A DNA stretch of 64,000 bases from Lytechinus pictus. Taxonomy: Eukaryota; Echinodermata; Echinoidea; Temnopleuroida; Toxopneustidae. Under the pieces are notes generated by a model, which saw nothing but the letters and a program-made list of their open reading frames with translations, searched no databases and was not told where the DNA came from. Each line of letters begins with the position of its first letter. Positions within the stretch are counted from its first letter, which is position 1. Below, one piece after another: positions 11,241 to 24,000 of the stretch. The stretch covers positions 29,006,994-29,070,993 of the forward strand of contig NC_087252.1 in NCBI RefSeq assembly GCF_037042905.1, written 5' to 3'. Both the position numbers and the translations under genes were made by a program.

Positions 11241-11937
11241 CACCATACTTTGTATGGTGTATAGGCCAACTACTGAGATTCTGAAAGACATTCGTGACAT
11301 GTCAAACAAACTTCAAGACTTTCATACTTCAATAGCTTCATCCAATATATTATAGATATATATGGGCTGGATTTTAAACATGAACACTCATCCAGCTATG
11401 TTTATGCCACTCGTACCTATTGCAAGGTTAGTATGCACAATGTATGGTATAGCCGGTAATTTCTCTCCTGTACCATTCGAATATACATATCAATGTTTCA
11501 TGATATCTCCTCTTAATATAATTGCATAAGAATTTTGTGCATGCTGGTAATGGAAATGTGATCCTGTGCGACTAGAAGACATCGTAGCATTTTATTGATT
11601 TCAGCATGATGAAAAGTATATTTATGTTTATAATAATCCCTTTTACCATTAATTTTATGGGTGCTGTCAGAGTATATTCTGTGTGTGATTTATCAAGTTT
11701 GATCTCTACACATTTGTTTATTGTATATCTAAAAAAAAATCAATGCAGGGGTCTATATGTTACTCTCATCAGAAATTACTTTGTGATTACCTTGGGATTA
11801 AGTCTGAATTATATTTTGTTGTGAAGTGAATGAAATTGTATTTTGATTGATTCCTCTTGTTGTGAATAAAGTTATACTTTTAATACAACATGCGTTTGAA
11901 ATCCTCCTTAGAAATGTATGTCTTGGCAGTTCTGGTT

Positions 11938-12166
11938 AAAGGTCTAGTCCACTCCAACAAAAAGTTGATTTGAATAAACAAAGTAGCATTAAACAAGTGT
12001 AGGTCTGTGTATACAGATTTGGGAAATTTAGCAAATTAAGTATAAAATGTCATAAATTTCTTTTTTTACATCTGATGTTGATGAAATTTTCGGCTTTCAG
12101 TTTATTTAGTTTATTTCAATTATCTTAATTTTATTCAAACCAAATCTTTCTTGGACTGGATTTTAA
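11938..12166. repeat. relic of the foldback family
   Basis: Starts ttaaaggtctagtccactcc and ends near tcttggactggattttaatg. Both halves of the family are recognisable but shortened and diverged. Confidence 0.6.
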
Positions 12167-12309
12167 TGAGGGGATGCGCAGGATTGCAAGCCCCCCCCCC
12201 CCCCTCTCTACCAGGAAGTTGAAGTTCTGTTCCATTCAAGGAATTACTTAATTTCTTCTTAGATGTACTGTATATCCTGTTAGATTAAAGGCCTTTTCGC
12301 CTTTTAATC

Positions 12310-12780
12310 ATTTTCTTGTCATTGTTTTTATCATATTTTTTCTTTTTTCCCCCTTTTTTTTGGGGGGGGTCTACAAATTATTTTGTCAGCTTTTTCCCCT
12401 TTTCTCTTTCTTCCCTTTTCCTCCTCCCTCTTCTCCTCTTTCCTCCTCTTCCTTCTTCTTACTCTCCTTTTCTCCTCTTGCTTATTCTTTTTTCCTCCTC
12501 CCCTCCTACCATGCCTACTGCTCCTTCTTCCTCTTCTCTTACTGCATTAAAAAAAAAATCTGTGTCCGTTCTTTCTTTCTTCTTCATCTTCTTTCGTGTT
12601 CCTTTATTCTTTCTTCTCAATCTTATTTTCTTTGCTTCTTCCAGCACTCCATGTCTGAGGTTCCGTGCACGATCATCTTCCCTCTTAAATTTCCTGCTTC
12701 TAATTATTTTTCTCATCACCTCCTATTTTTGTTGCTATCGCAAGAATTTAATGTGTTCTAGTAATCGGCAATTTCATTTT
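12310..12780. repeat. polypyrimidine-rich tract (plus strand)
   Basis: About 450 bases dominated by ttcttcct/ctcctcct runs. The long pyrimidine bias opens spurious ORFs in several frames. No gene is called. Confidence 0.8.
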
Positions 12781-12886
12781 TGTTGTTCCATGAAGGCATA
12801 GTAGTAATGCAATGTTTCATTTTTGTTTAAAATGAAATCGAGTTAGACATGAATCACAAGCCAAAAGTAATTCACTGCTTCACTTA

Positions 12887-13321
12887 TTAAAGGTCAAGTC
12901 CACCCCAGAAAATTTTGAATGAATAGAGAAAAATCAAACTACGCTGAAAACAACATCAAAATCGGATGCAAAATATGAAAGTTATGATATTTTAAAATTT
13001 CGCTTATTTTTCACAAATATGCACAACTCGGTGACATGCAATGAGGCTTTCGATGATGTCCTTCACTCACTAATTACTAATGTTTTTTATTGTTTATTTC
13101 AATTTGATTATATAGTTGACTTGGACATGCAATCGGGCCAGTTTGACTGAATCATATAGTATATTAAACAATGCTTATTCCACATTAAGGGAGGAATTTA
13201 TTGTTGTTAGATATAATCAGGCGAATATTATAATATTTTATATTTCATATAATAAAATACAAAAGAAATATGCCTCATTTGGATATACCGACCAGGATGT
13301 GCCGCTACTGATTTTGTGAAA
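12887..13321. repeat. partial foldback element (left half)
   Basis: Left end ttaaaggtcaagtccacccc with internal tcaaaatcggatg and tgaaagttatga, matching the family at 10635. The right terminus has been replaced by the element starting at 13322. Confidence 0.65.
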
Positions 13322-13916
13322 TTAAAGGAGAATGAAACCCTTGAAACCAGCTCAATCCATATCAAAGAGAAAAATCAAAGAAACATATTGTTGAAAGTTT
13401 GAGGAAGATTGAATGAATAATAAGAAAGTTATGAGCATTTGAATATTGAGATCACTAATGCCATGTAGATCCTCCCATTGGCAATGCGACCAAGATCTGT
13501 GATGTCACAGTACACGTACAACTCCCTCATTACTTTAGTACTTATTTCACTTATATTCTCACTTTTATAGAGTCTATCACAAGGTAAGGTGTTCTCTTTA
13601 TGAGAGGACAAGTACAGAGGTTTCACAACATTATATCATTGATGAATCGTTTGTCATATGATTAGAATGAGCAAAAAGAGATGTTTTGGGGTATATTTTC
13701 AGTGTCCAAAAGGGGAGAGTTGTTCATCTGTGACATCATAGATCTTGGTCGCATTGCCAATAAGAGGATCTCCATAGCATTAGTGATCTCGACATTCAAA
13801 TGCTCATAACTCTTCTATTGCTAGTCCTATTTTACTCAAACTTTTGTTGATCTTATTCTTTGATTTTTCTGCTTTCACAAAAGCTAACTTGCTCCAAGAG
13901 TTTCATTCTCCTTTAA
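13322..13916. repeat. long foldback element, TTAAAGGAGAATGAAACCC family (copy 1)
   Basis: Ends ttaaaggagaatgaaaccc and gtttcattctcctttaa. The arms contain inverted gatcactaatgccatgtag and cattgccaatrrgaggatc segments around a unique centre. The copy at 49718-50310 is highly similar, suggesting recent movement. Confidence 0.85.
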
Positions 13917-14599
13917 GCAAAATTGTAAAATGTCATAACTTAAATTAGAGACACACCATGCCATTATTGTAAAATGCAGTTGACAACAATTATTGCAGTG
14001 ACCAAAAAAAGAAAAGATACAGAAGTGTTTTTAAAAAGAAGTGAAAACCACACAGGGCGCAACGAACGTGTTCGATTGGATACATGTGACTTTATAATTG
14101 TGGGGTCGATGTGTCCCAGCTTAATACTTGCAATACGTCCCCGAATACGTCAAAGTTTTACATGATATTAGAACTATATGTTCTTTGCGAAAAGGCCTCT
14201 GGTGGTGTTAATAATTGGCCTTCGGTATAAGAAAAAAATCCAGTATTTTTTCCCTCTGCAAGTGGTCCAAACTTTATGGGAGAGTCCATTATTAATTTAA
14301 GAAAAACCCATTTTTATGAAGGAGTATACAACGTGTCGCCAATTTACCTTATTTGCATATCATTAATATTCATCAAAATTTGGAGCGACCCAACCGACTT
14401 TAGCAAGTTTAACCGTGCGATTTCATTGGTTGAATTCTGTTATTGACAACCGTCGCTATTTCAAGCTAATGTTCTTAATTTTGGATCTATTTTAATGAAA
14501 TTCTGATGCATACTGGAAATGAATATAATAAAATGGAAATAACTAAACAACTTAAGTTTATTTTTTGAAGTAGGAAACTCGGTATGAAACAGAAAAGTC

Positions 14600-14710
14600 T
14601 AATCTATAACTCTGCTTGATAAGAGCGCTATCCAATGAGATTGCAGCTTTCATTTGGCTCTGAAAGTACCGGACCCGGGCGCAAACAAGCTGTGACGCCG
14701 AAGGAAAAGG
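14600..14710 (+). promoter_or_regulatory. candidate promoter/5' untranslated first exon of PRDM10
   Basis: A locally CpG-bearing block (accggacccgggcg, ctgtgacgccgaagg) ends in a canonical donor, AAAGG|GTAAGC, at 14711. The first coding exon of PRDM10 is preceded by a strong acceptor (tttctcatgtccacag, ending at 17967), so at least one upstream untranslated exon must exist, and this is the best candidate seen. No TATA box is evident. Confidence 0.25.
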
Positions 14711-14712
14711 GT

Positions 14713-15969
14713 AAGCAAAAATCTACCTAGAAATTCAACCATTAAGGTCTCAGGTGCCGAATATGAAGATTTTTGGTTCGTTTTCTCATATTAATGTTGT
14801 ATACGTGATGTCATCACACTTATATTTTCATATAGCCCAAAATATTCCGTGAAAATTTCGCATACATAACGCTCGATAAAAATACGTCACGACCCACCCA
14901 AAATTATTTCCACGACCCAACCTTCGCAATGCTCACGATTGACGCCAAATATAAGGTTTTAAATAACTGTTATTGAACATGATATCCATAAATATGCTAT
15001 TATTAAGTACTGATTTCAAAAGCAGTTTTAATTTTGTGAATGATTTTGGTCTTGCTTGCCCTCAAATTGTGTTTTCACTTTCCTCCGCAATTTTAAGTGG
15101 GGGAGTCTTTGCAACGTCGAAGACAAAATGGCGAGGGGGAAAATGCCGATAAATATTTATTAGCTAACAAGGAAACAGTTTTGTTCACTGTCATTACCCT
15201 AAATTATATCATATTCTGTGCAAATCAATCAAGATAAGTCGTGCAACCAATAGGGCTGTATGCCAATGAGACATTTCATGAAATTATTTTCCATATGCCC
15301 CTCGAATTGACCCTCCCTGGCCTGGTTCAGTTAGCGGCCGTGAGCTTGATACGGAGGCCACGCACGGGGGGTGTACCATCGCCCCCCGCGAAGTTTTACA
15401 ATATAGAACTATATCTATAATGTGTGTTGGATGGACCAACCTGGGAAAAATGGACCGACCCCGGGTCCGGATAATGTCCATTTACAATGACAGGGGTGTC
15501 AAAACCTTCTTGTCTGGATGATTTTTTGTTGATAAGTTGCAGATCCTATCCCTTGTTCCAAATAAAGTTTGTGATTATTTAATTTATGTTTTGTTTTGTT
15601 TATTCTTGATTTTTCAATTTTTTACTCGGTGCACTCCTGTCAGGAGTTGAGTTGAGACTTGAGTTGATTTCATTTGACTGTTTTTCTAACGTTAATATAA
15701 ATAATATTAAAACTAATAATAAACTAGCAATAACATTCAACTTAAATAGTTTCAGGCTTAATTCAGCTGGAAAAAAAAATTATTAAAATATATGATTAAA
15801 AAATTGAATTGTTTAAATTGTTATAATAATAATATGAAATAAATGAATGATTGTGTGATTAAAATTGATAATGATAATCATATATATCTACTACTTCTAC
15901 TACTACTACTACGACTAGGCCTAAGTACTACTAATAAAAATAATGATATATAATATGATAATAACAACA
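14713..15969. other. non-coding, no recognised element
   Basis: No protein-coding exon is recognised. It contains an isolated AATAAA near 15561 with downstream T/G-rich sequence and short taa/tac microsatellites near 15690-15930. Confidence 0.4.
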
Positions 15970-15970
15970 A

Positions 15971-16655
15971 TGGTTTCCAGCCCATCAGGGAAATCATGGA
16001 AAATTATTTTACTTTTTTCCAGTCAGGGAAAAATCAGGGAACTTGATAAAAAGATACCTCAAATCAGGGAAAAATGCCTGAAATGAGGGAAAAATCAGGG
16101 AATTTCGATCAGCCCAAAAGTCGAAAGCACGGTAGTTAGTCAGACCCTGTTATATTTTGTTGCATATCAAAACAATATCTGTTGAATGACTGGTTATGGT
16201 GGTACTCAGTGGCGTACCTGGGATTTTTCACAGGGGGGGCAAAACTGTCCGCCCAAAAATTTGACAAGCAAAAAAAATAAAAAATAAAAAAAGCCCTTAA
16301 ATCACAAATGAAGGATTTCGTCCCAGAAAAAAATTTGACAAGCAAAAAAAAAAAAAAAAAGGTCTTCAAGCTCGTCAGGGGGGGGGCAGGGATACTTTGC
16401 ATGGGTTGTGGCTCGTCAGGGGGGGCAGACTGCCCCCTCTGCCCCCCCCCCCCCCCGTAGGTACGCTAGTGGTGGTACTATTACTAATAAGTTATACATT
16501 ATTGCTTAAAAATTATACTGAAAATACATGTAATTCACTGCAACAACTTGCAAAAAACATGCGAAACTGGGAATGGGTTTAAATAATTATCAGAGAATTT
16601 TTAAACTTCAGGGAAAAATCAGGGAATTTTGTATTCTTGAAAAGTTTGGAACCCT
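15971..16655. mobile_element. hAT-type MITE (TIR AGGGTTCCCAGC), interrupted
   Basis: Ends ttccagcccatcaggg and ttggaaccctg with internal caggGaaaaatcaggg motifs. It is the same family as the intact copy at 50962-51319, in opposite orientation. It is split by another element at 16207-16471. Confidence 0.75.
16207..16471. mobile_element. nested hAT-type MITE with perfect 8-bp target duplication
   Basis: Begins CAGTGGCGTACC and ends GGTACGCTAGTG. It is flanked by identical 8-bp duplications GTGGTACT at 16199-16206 and 16472-16479. The interior carries long A and G/C homopolymers and no coding sequence. The 8-bp duplication and the CAG-starting ends fit the hAT superfamily. Confidence 0.85.
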
Positions 16656-16999
16656 GTACTATACTACTAAAAATACTGATCTAAAATAATAATAACAATA
16701 GTAATATAAAATACATGTAACTATATAAAAACATGCGGGTTTCATGATGATGAGTGCGTGTGCAAGTCATGTCAAGATCCTTACCCTAGGTAAATTATAA
16801 TTTTTTTCTTTTGTGCAGCACGTGCTGTGCATTAATTGGATGCATCATCTGGTATGATTATTCCATATATATAATGCATAAAACTGAGGCGCCGGCCATC
16901 TGAAAATGTGTTCTTTTTTTCAAAGCAAAGGTTATGGCAATTAATTTTTATGCGTTTACTTAGATGCATGTACGGGCGCGTGTACTTCTGTGAGAAAGC

Positions 17000-17330
17000 A
17001 GATTAAAAAGATTATAACTAAACTAAAATAAAATTAGCAAAATGCTTGAAATTTCATTGAAATCTGATAGTGATTTTGAACAAAGTTATTAAATTTTGAT
17101 CAAAGTCGAGCAATATTTTGTGAAAAACAGTATGAATATCATCATGAATATTCATTAGGTGGGCTGATGATGTCATGTCCCTACTTTCATGTTATTATGT
17201 TATGACATTGAATCATACATCTCATTTGATATTTCTATGTTTGCATTATGTATCCCTAACAAAAGATGGAGAAATAAAATGCATTACCGGGGGCCGGGGG
17301 TACAGTAATTGAGTAAATCAGTTTTCAATA
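17000..17330. repeat. relic of foldback family (GGTGGGCTGATGATGTCAT)
   Basis: Contains tgaatattcattaggtgggctgatgatgtcat and attgaaatctgatag, shared with the elements at 55884-56490. The termini are not clear. Confidence 0.5.
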
Positions 17331-17370
17331 TATTTTTTTCATTCTTAATTGTGAACAAACATGATTTTCA

Positions 17371-17778
17371 GTGTTTTGTCAGATTTTGCGTTTAACCTGT
17401 TTAAATCAAAATTTCCAAAATTCTGCTGCAAGACTAAAATTTGAACACATCACCCCTATCTTATCTGACCTTCACTGGCTACCCATTCGATCAAGGATCA
17501 AATATAAACTTCTCATTTTAACATTCAAATGTATTCATGGTATTGCCCCTGCTTATCTTCAAGAACTTGTCCAGATTCATAAACCCAAGCGTAATCTCCG
17601 TTCTGGCTCACAAAATCTTCTCTCTGTAATTACTGTCAAGACCAAATCATATGGGGATCGGGCTTTCCAGAAAGCTGCACCAGCACTATGGAATTCTCTA
17701 CCACCGACATTAAGAAATATTACCCAGCTTGAGAAATTCAAAGTTCAATTAAAAACCCACCTCTTTCAGAATGTTTGA
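17371..17778 (+). pseudogene. 5'-truncated LINE fragment (C-terminal part of RT protein)
   Basis: A reading frame of about 130 codons ends at TGA 17776-17778. It contains QNSAARLKF, LHWLPIRSRIKYKLL, FKCIHGIAPAYL, RAFQKAAPALWNSLP and FKVQLKTHLF, the standard region after the RT domain of Jockey/CR1-type non-LTR retrotransposons. It is followed by a tail with attattatt repeats. It lacks the endonuclease and catalytic RT, so it is a dead insertion about 270 bp upstream of the first PRDM10 coding exon. Confidence 0.85.
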
Positions 17779-18050
17779 TTTAGTCAATCGCGCATAGAGA
17801 CCTGTAGGTGTTATGCGTTTTTAAGAAATGTACTATTATTATTTATTATTATAAATCTTATTATTTGCAGCCTTCATCCGTTTAAAACCTAATCAGATCT
17901 GAGAAATACTCCTGTTCAACAACCATGCTTACCTGTCTTTTATCTCTTTATTTTCTCATGTCCACAGATTTGAAATCAGACAAATATTGTAGCCTTCCTC
18001 CGTAATTACCAGACAACATTACCCTACACCCGGTCTCGTCTTCGCATAGC

Positions 18051-21000
18051 ATGGAGGCTGACGGCCGAGAGTTGGTGTGGCCGCCACACGCCGATAACAA
18101 CCAGCAGCAGCATGTGCAACTTCAGCAACATCATCCTGTTATGAGCCCCATGCAACACGATGGTGTATCCAGCTCAGACAACGCATTAGAAATACATGTA
18201 AGACTTTATGATAATAATAATATTCCGCATTTATTCAGCGCTTAACAGATCGGAACGACGTCTCTAAGCGCTTTACAGATATATTGTTACCATGGTCATC
18301 GGATCCTTGCATGCCCGCATACAATGTATGCACCTTCCCCACTCCCAGGGGAGCATTCCAACAAGAGTTCCAAGACTCATATACTAGGCATACTACATAG
18401 GCTTTCGCATCCTACCGTGTACCCATTTAACCCTAAATCTCCCGGGCTATTTTGATTCTTGTCATTCCCGGGGGGGGGGGGGGGGCATTATGGCCCCCCC
18501 TTAAGATCTCAGCCGCGGATTGCGCGATCATAACGAAAATTTGCATGATTGTAGAGAATGACGTAATCTACGCAGTTGCATTGGTAAATTTCACTGAATT
18601 CATATATTTAAATTATTTTATATGAATTATATTATGCTAATTTATTCATGAAATCATACTTTTTGCTCTGATTCACTAAATAAAGCTCCTGGAATGCTAT
18701 TTTTTGGTGAAAATATTCTTTATAGCATTCCTAACAATTGTGAATGAAATAAATTCTGGTACCAAGACTGATTTCTTAGGTATTGTTTTTTTAATTTCTT
18801 ATGTATTTCCTTTTTTTTTTTTTTTTTTTTTTTTATTGTTTTTTCGATGGAAATCGTTCCAGACTTAATTCTGGTCATAAACAAGGCAAATTTAATTAAG
18901 TTTAATCAGTAAAAGTAGAAATATGATACATTTATGAATTTTGGCTAAATACACAATTTGCATTGGATTTGTACATGAAATCACGTTTATGAGCAATTTT
19001 GGGTCTGACATGCACTAACATAATGTTGCATAATGTCGTGACCGCGTACCCGGGCGTCACAAATTTGGTCTCAAAATTTGCGCGAGACTTGAAAGTAAAA
19101 AGTCAGTGAGCGGCGAGGTCAAAAAATTTTGCGCAGCAGATCTATCGCAAAAATTGTCGAGGGGGGGCCATTATGGCCCCCCCCCCCAGGAGAATTAGGG
19201 TTTACACCTGGGTGGAGAGTGGCATATTGTGGATTGACGCCTCCCCAAAGGACGCTAGGTCATGGTGGGATTCGATCACACGACTCTCTGATTTTACAAG
19301 GACCCTCTTTCTTGCAAGGAATGAACCTGGGATCTATTTCAGTTCAGTTTCAGTTTCAATTTTTCTTCTCATTTCAACAAAAGAAGTAGAAAATCAACCA
19401 TCATAAAAGGAAACAAAGTAGAATATTGCAGTATAACATCAGAATAAAAATTTGAGAATGAGTTGGATCAAATACTGTTAATTACGTAATTTCTAAGTTA
19501 TATTAATTTATGAATGTGACTACTTATATTGCAAGTAGCTTTTCAGCAATTAATTGCAACACATATATGATTGATTTTCACACCTAGAATTGACTTAAAA
19601 TTGACTGCAAATTTCTTATTTTGCAGTGATAAGGGAGATGACCCATGATCAAAGTCTCAAGCTTTATCTGAGCTCAGATTCAACTAGGCTGAATACCCAA
19701 TACTTTATTTCAGCGAAAAATGGGAATAAAAATAACAATTTACTACTCTTTTTTTTAAACAGCTGTCTGTATTCAAGAGTAAAGTAGAATTGTTTTCAAA
19801 TATGAACATATCAAGTAGTTTTGGCTTGCAGAGGGGTAGAGCTTCATGTGGCAAAAGGGCATGTGCCCTAAACTTTTTAGAGGTGAAAAAGAATTAACTT
19901 TGTAGAAAGAAAGTAGAATTTAGGCCATAGGCATAGATGCAGTGCAAGTTGGGTACCTTACACATTTACTAGATCAACTAGGAACAGTGATTTTCCGTTT
20001 CAAAAAATTGCCTTTTCCGTTTCAGAAAATCGTAAATTCCGTTTCAGCATGTCAGAAAACGGAAATTCCGTTTCCCCATAGACTTTGTGTACACAGAAAA
20101 TTGGCAATTCCGTTTACCATTCAGTAGCAATATATCACTCGCGCTGGTCAAAATTTGTATCCGCCACTGTACCAACAACGCAGTAGAATCCGCTCTAATC
20201 GGATCTATGCGGGTACACAAAATATTTTTACAAAGACATTTGACATAAATACATCCTTACCTTTCACATTATTAGCATTATTTTTTTTGTTAAATTAAAT
20301 TTTATCGATAATTTTGGGGGTTTTTCGACATCGTTTCGACCAGTCAACGACTTTAGCCCATCCGCCATTTTGTATTTCAAGACCGGAATATCGTGCTGTT
20401 ACATCTTCAAACGTAGAGGGCAGCAACACACGACCGTGTTGTTTGCATGTGAATGTTTTCGATACGGCCGACCCCGCCGCCGGCCAAGACCCGGGACCCG
20501 GGCGAGGCCCGCGGGGTACGATCGAGAGTGATGGAGTCAAGAGCAGTCACGATGTGTGGATTGTCATACTTTGTAGTGAAGTGAGATCGTGTTTTGTGAG
20601 GTTTTGTGGCCATTTAATATCCGTATTTTGTTGAGATTTTGGAGTAATTACTGTTGCTGTTTTGTGTATTCTGTGCAAAAATATGTTTTCCGTGATTTTC
20701 CGTTTGAAATGCCACTTACCGTGTCAAAAGGCAATTTCCGTGAATTCCCGTCCGTTTTCCGCTATCGCGGAAAATCACTGTCCCTAATCAACCAACTTTG
20801 GGCTCTTCTTGTCCCTACCTTTGCATGTAATGCAGTGAAATGGCGCAACATTGTGTAATACATTTCATTGTCTTTAACCTTCACCTCTTCAAAATATTAC
20901 TTTTTTATTTCAATGTTTTTCCCCCTGAAGCATCCATCTGGAGAAGGTGTGAGCGGGATGGGCTCCAGGCATGCTCCTGCAGGAGACAATGAACCAGAAT

Positions 21001-24000
21001 CCACAGTCCAGGGGCTCGGTGAAGCGATATGTAACGAAGCAGCCGCTGCTACTAGAAGAGAACAGCAGGACCCATCAGGTAAGATTATAAACCTAATGGC
21101 CTGGAGAGGGTGGGATAGGGATGGGCTCCAGGCATGCTCCTGTAGGAGACAATGAACCAGGAGATAGGTGAAGCAGTCTATTATATGAAGCGACAGCTGC
21201 TACTAGAAGAGAACAGCAGGACCCATCAGGTAAGATTATAAACCTAATGGCCTGGAGAGGGTGGGATAGGGATGGGCTCCAGGCATGCTCCTGTAGGAGA
21301 CAATGAACCAGGAGATAGGTGAAGCAGTCTATTATATGAAGCGACAGCTGCTACTAGAAGAGAACAGCAGGACCCATCAGGTAAGATTATAAACCTCATA
21401 GCCTGGTGAGGGTGGGATAGGGATGGGCTCCAGGCATGCTCCTGTAGGAGACAATGAACCAGGAGATAGGTGAAGCAGTCTATTATATGAAGCGACAGCT
21501 GCTACTAGAAGAGAACAGCAGGACCCATCAGGTAAGATTATAAACCTAATAGCCTGGTGAGGGTGGGATAGGGATGGGCTCCAGGCATGCTCCTGCAGGA
21601 GACAATGGACCAGAACCCCCAGTCCAGGAGCTCGGTGAAGCGGCCTGTATCAAGGCAATATCTTTTCCTATATAAAGAAGAGAACAATATACATCAGGTA
21701 AAATGATTATCCTAAATGTATAATGAATAAATAATAAAGTTTTCTTTTACGTATGTGATTGCATTTGTAATGATTGCACATTTTGAAGGAATCAGAATTA
21801 ATTTTCCTTGATTACCCCCAAAAACATAGATTATGATTTCTAACAGATTCAAGATATATTATTCATCATCCATGAATGTCTTGGGTAATCACTTTCTTTT
21901 CAAATAGAGTTATCAGTGATGAGTATGATTTATAACCATGCAATATTCCATCTTTCCAGACAATGAGGCTATCCCAATAGCCATCACCATCCTACCAGAC
22001 TCCAGCTTATCAACAAACTCCTCCCATATCATCACCATGGATACTGCATCAACAGCTGACCAATCACAGAGAACAGAACCCAGTCAGCTGATAGATCTTC
22101 CCACCGCTCAGATCAGTGTTACGCTCAACCCAGCGTCTGTAGCACAGATCATGCAGAATGGTACGTAACACCTCATGCAATTTAAATATAATCAACACAA
22201 AGTTAAGCCATTGACTGTATGGTTAATCATACAAATGATTTTCACAGTTGATTTTCACATTGTGCCGTATTCTGAAGTCAGGTTTAAATTAGACCATGGT
22301 CTAATTCTGTGCTAAAGTTATGGGGAGCCAAAAATTAAAAAATTCTGTGTCTTTTGTATATTCTTATATTTAATATTTTGCTTTCATAAGGAAGAAAAAT
22401 ACTTCAATATACTTAATTTATCATTCCCAGACAATTATGAACAATTTGGGTGTCATATGAGTTAATAAATTGGATGTGTACTGTTTAATAGGGATTTGTG
22501 CCCCAATTGGCTCTCCATAGTTAAACCATAACTTTAAACCAGGGTTTAATTTAAACCCAAGTTCAGAATACGGGCCATTGTGTTCAATGTGACCATTACT
22601 AAGCTTTGGGTTTATGACTAAGGGGAACATTTCCTGATTATTAAGAAAAGTGACTATAAAAAGTGGAAGCAACGAAACAAAATGTAAACGTAATCTACTA
22701 CAATAGTGACAGTTAACTAACACATTTTATTGAGACAATTATGAAGCAGTTTTTATACAATATGTTTCCTTCTGATAAGCTTATACACGTACAGGGGGCC
22801 ATGGTACATCTCCCCACCCCTTACCCATTTGATTTTTGCTTTCTGTTTTAGGGCAAGTGAATTCTGGGCTTGTGAACATGATTGAAAATGTGAGACCAGA
22901 AGACATTGCCGGCCCGTCTGGGTTAAACCTTGTCCCAAACGTACCCAGGAACAGACCTGAGCGGAAGGCATCTAAAGCAGTCCATCAACTTCTTGATACT
23001 GAAGAAGATGAAGAACAACCAGGAGGTATTTTCTTTATGAAAAATTATCATGATTTTTAAATGTAATAAAACGTGTCTGAAACATAGAATTGAAAATAAA
23101 GTTTTGAATATTGTAAAGTATAGGGAGGGGTGAGGGTGATTTCTGTGAGTGCGAGGTGAATCTGGCCACACCTGTAGTTGGGGAATAAACCGGATTGCAT
23201 GTCTGGATTACTGCTGCTGCTTAGAAACATGCTTTCGGAACTGCACAGATGTTTTCAAACTATCTAAAAGTTTTATAATTATGTTTTTCAATTTTCTGGT
23301 AATGCTTTGGTGGCATTCATCCGAAAGATTTGAAAATGATTTCTAAACCTTTAGAGATTTTGAAAACGTTTTCTATGCATTCGGAATACAAATACTCATG
23401 ATGTACCTCTAACCTAGACCAAAAGTGTCAGTCTGTTTCTTCGGTTACACTCCTCCAAACAGATGGATTCCAGCTGTCTACCTCTAACCATGCCCTGTGT
23501 TTTTCATTCTTCCATTGCAGCACTTGAAGATAGAGACCCCGTAGATGAGGAGGAGTTCTTACGTCAAGGAGCCATTCAGACCATAGCGGATAAACCGATC
23601 ATCTCAAGGGCTAGGGCTAGTCTTCCTCCCATGTTGCAAATCTTCAAGGTTGAAAATGATCAGATCGGTAAGCAATGCCTTTCATGTTAATCTGACTGTA
23701 TGTACCCCAGCAAACGCAAAGTGTTTTCAAACGTAAATTATATCAGGGGAGTGTTAAATCAACATTTTTGTCTGACAAGTTGTCAGGTCTGACAACTCTC
23801 CTTGATTATGATTGGCTGAGAGACACTGTTACCATAGTAACTGTTGGATAAAACAGTACTTTATATTGTAAATACTCGCATTGATCGATCTGTTTTCAGT
23901 TTAATAAGTCAGGAAATAATCTAGGAACCAGCAGGATTTGAACCTCTCATGATCTCATCTACTGATTGGTGGTCAGCGACTCTACGACCAGGCCATCACT

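Noticed and set aside
12316-12801. Overlapping ORFs of 161 and 133 codons (plus) and 86 codons (minus)
   Set aside because: They are products of the polypyrimidine tract: low complexity, open in several frames, no domain.
20314-20634. 106-codon ORF in the CpG-rich block
   Set aside because: It lies inside the TIR element, has overlapping frames on both strands, no recognisable domain and no link to PRDM10 splice sites.
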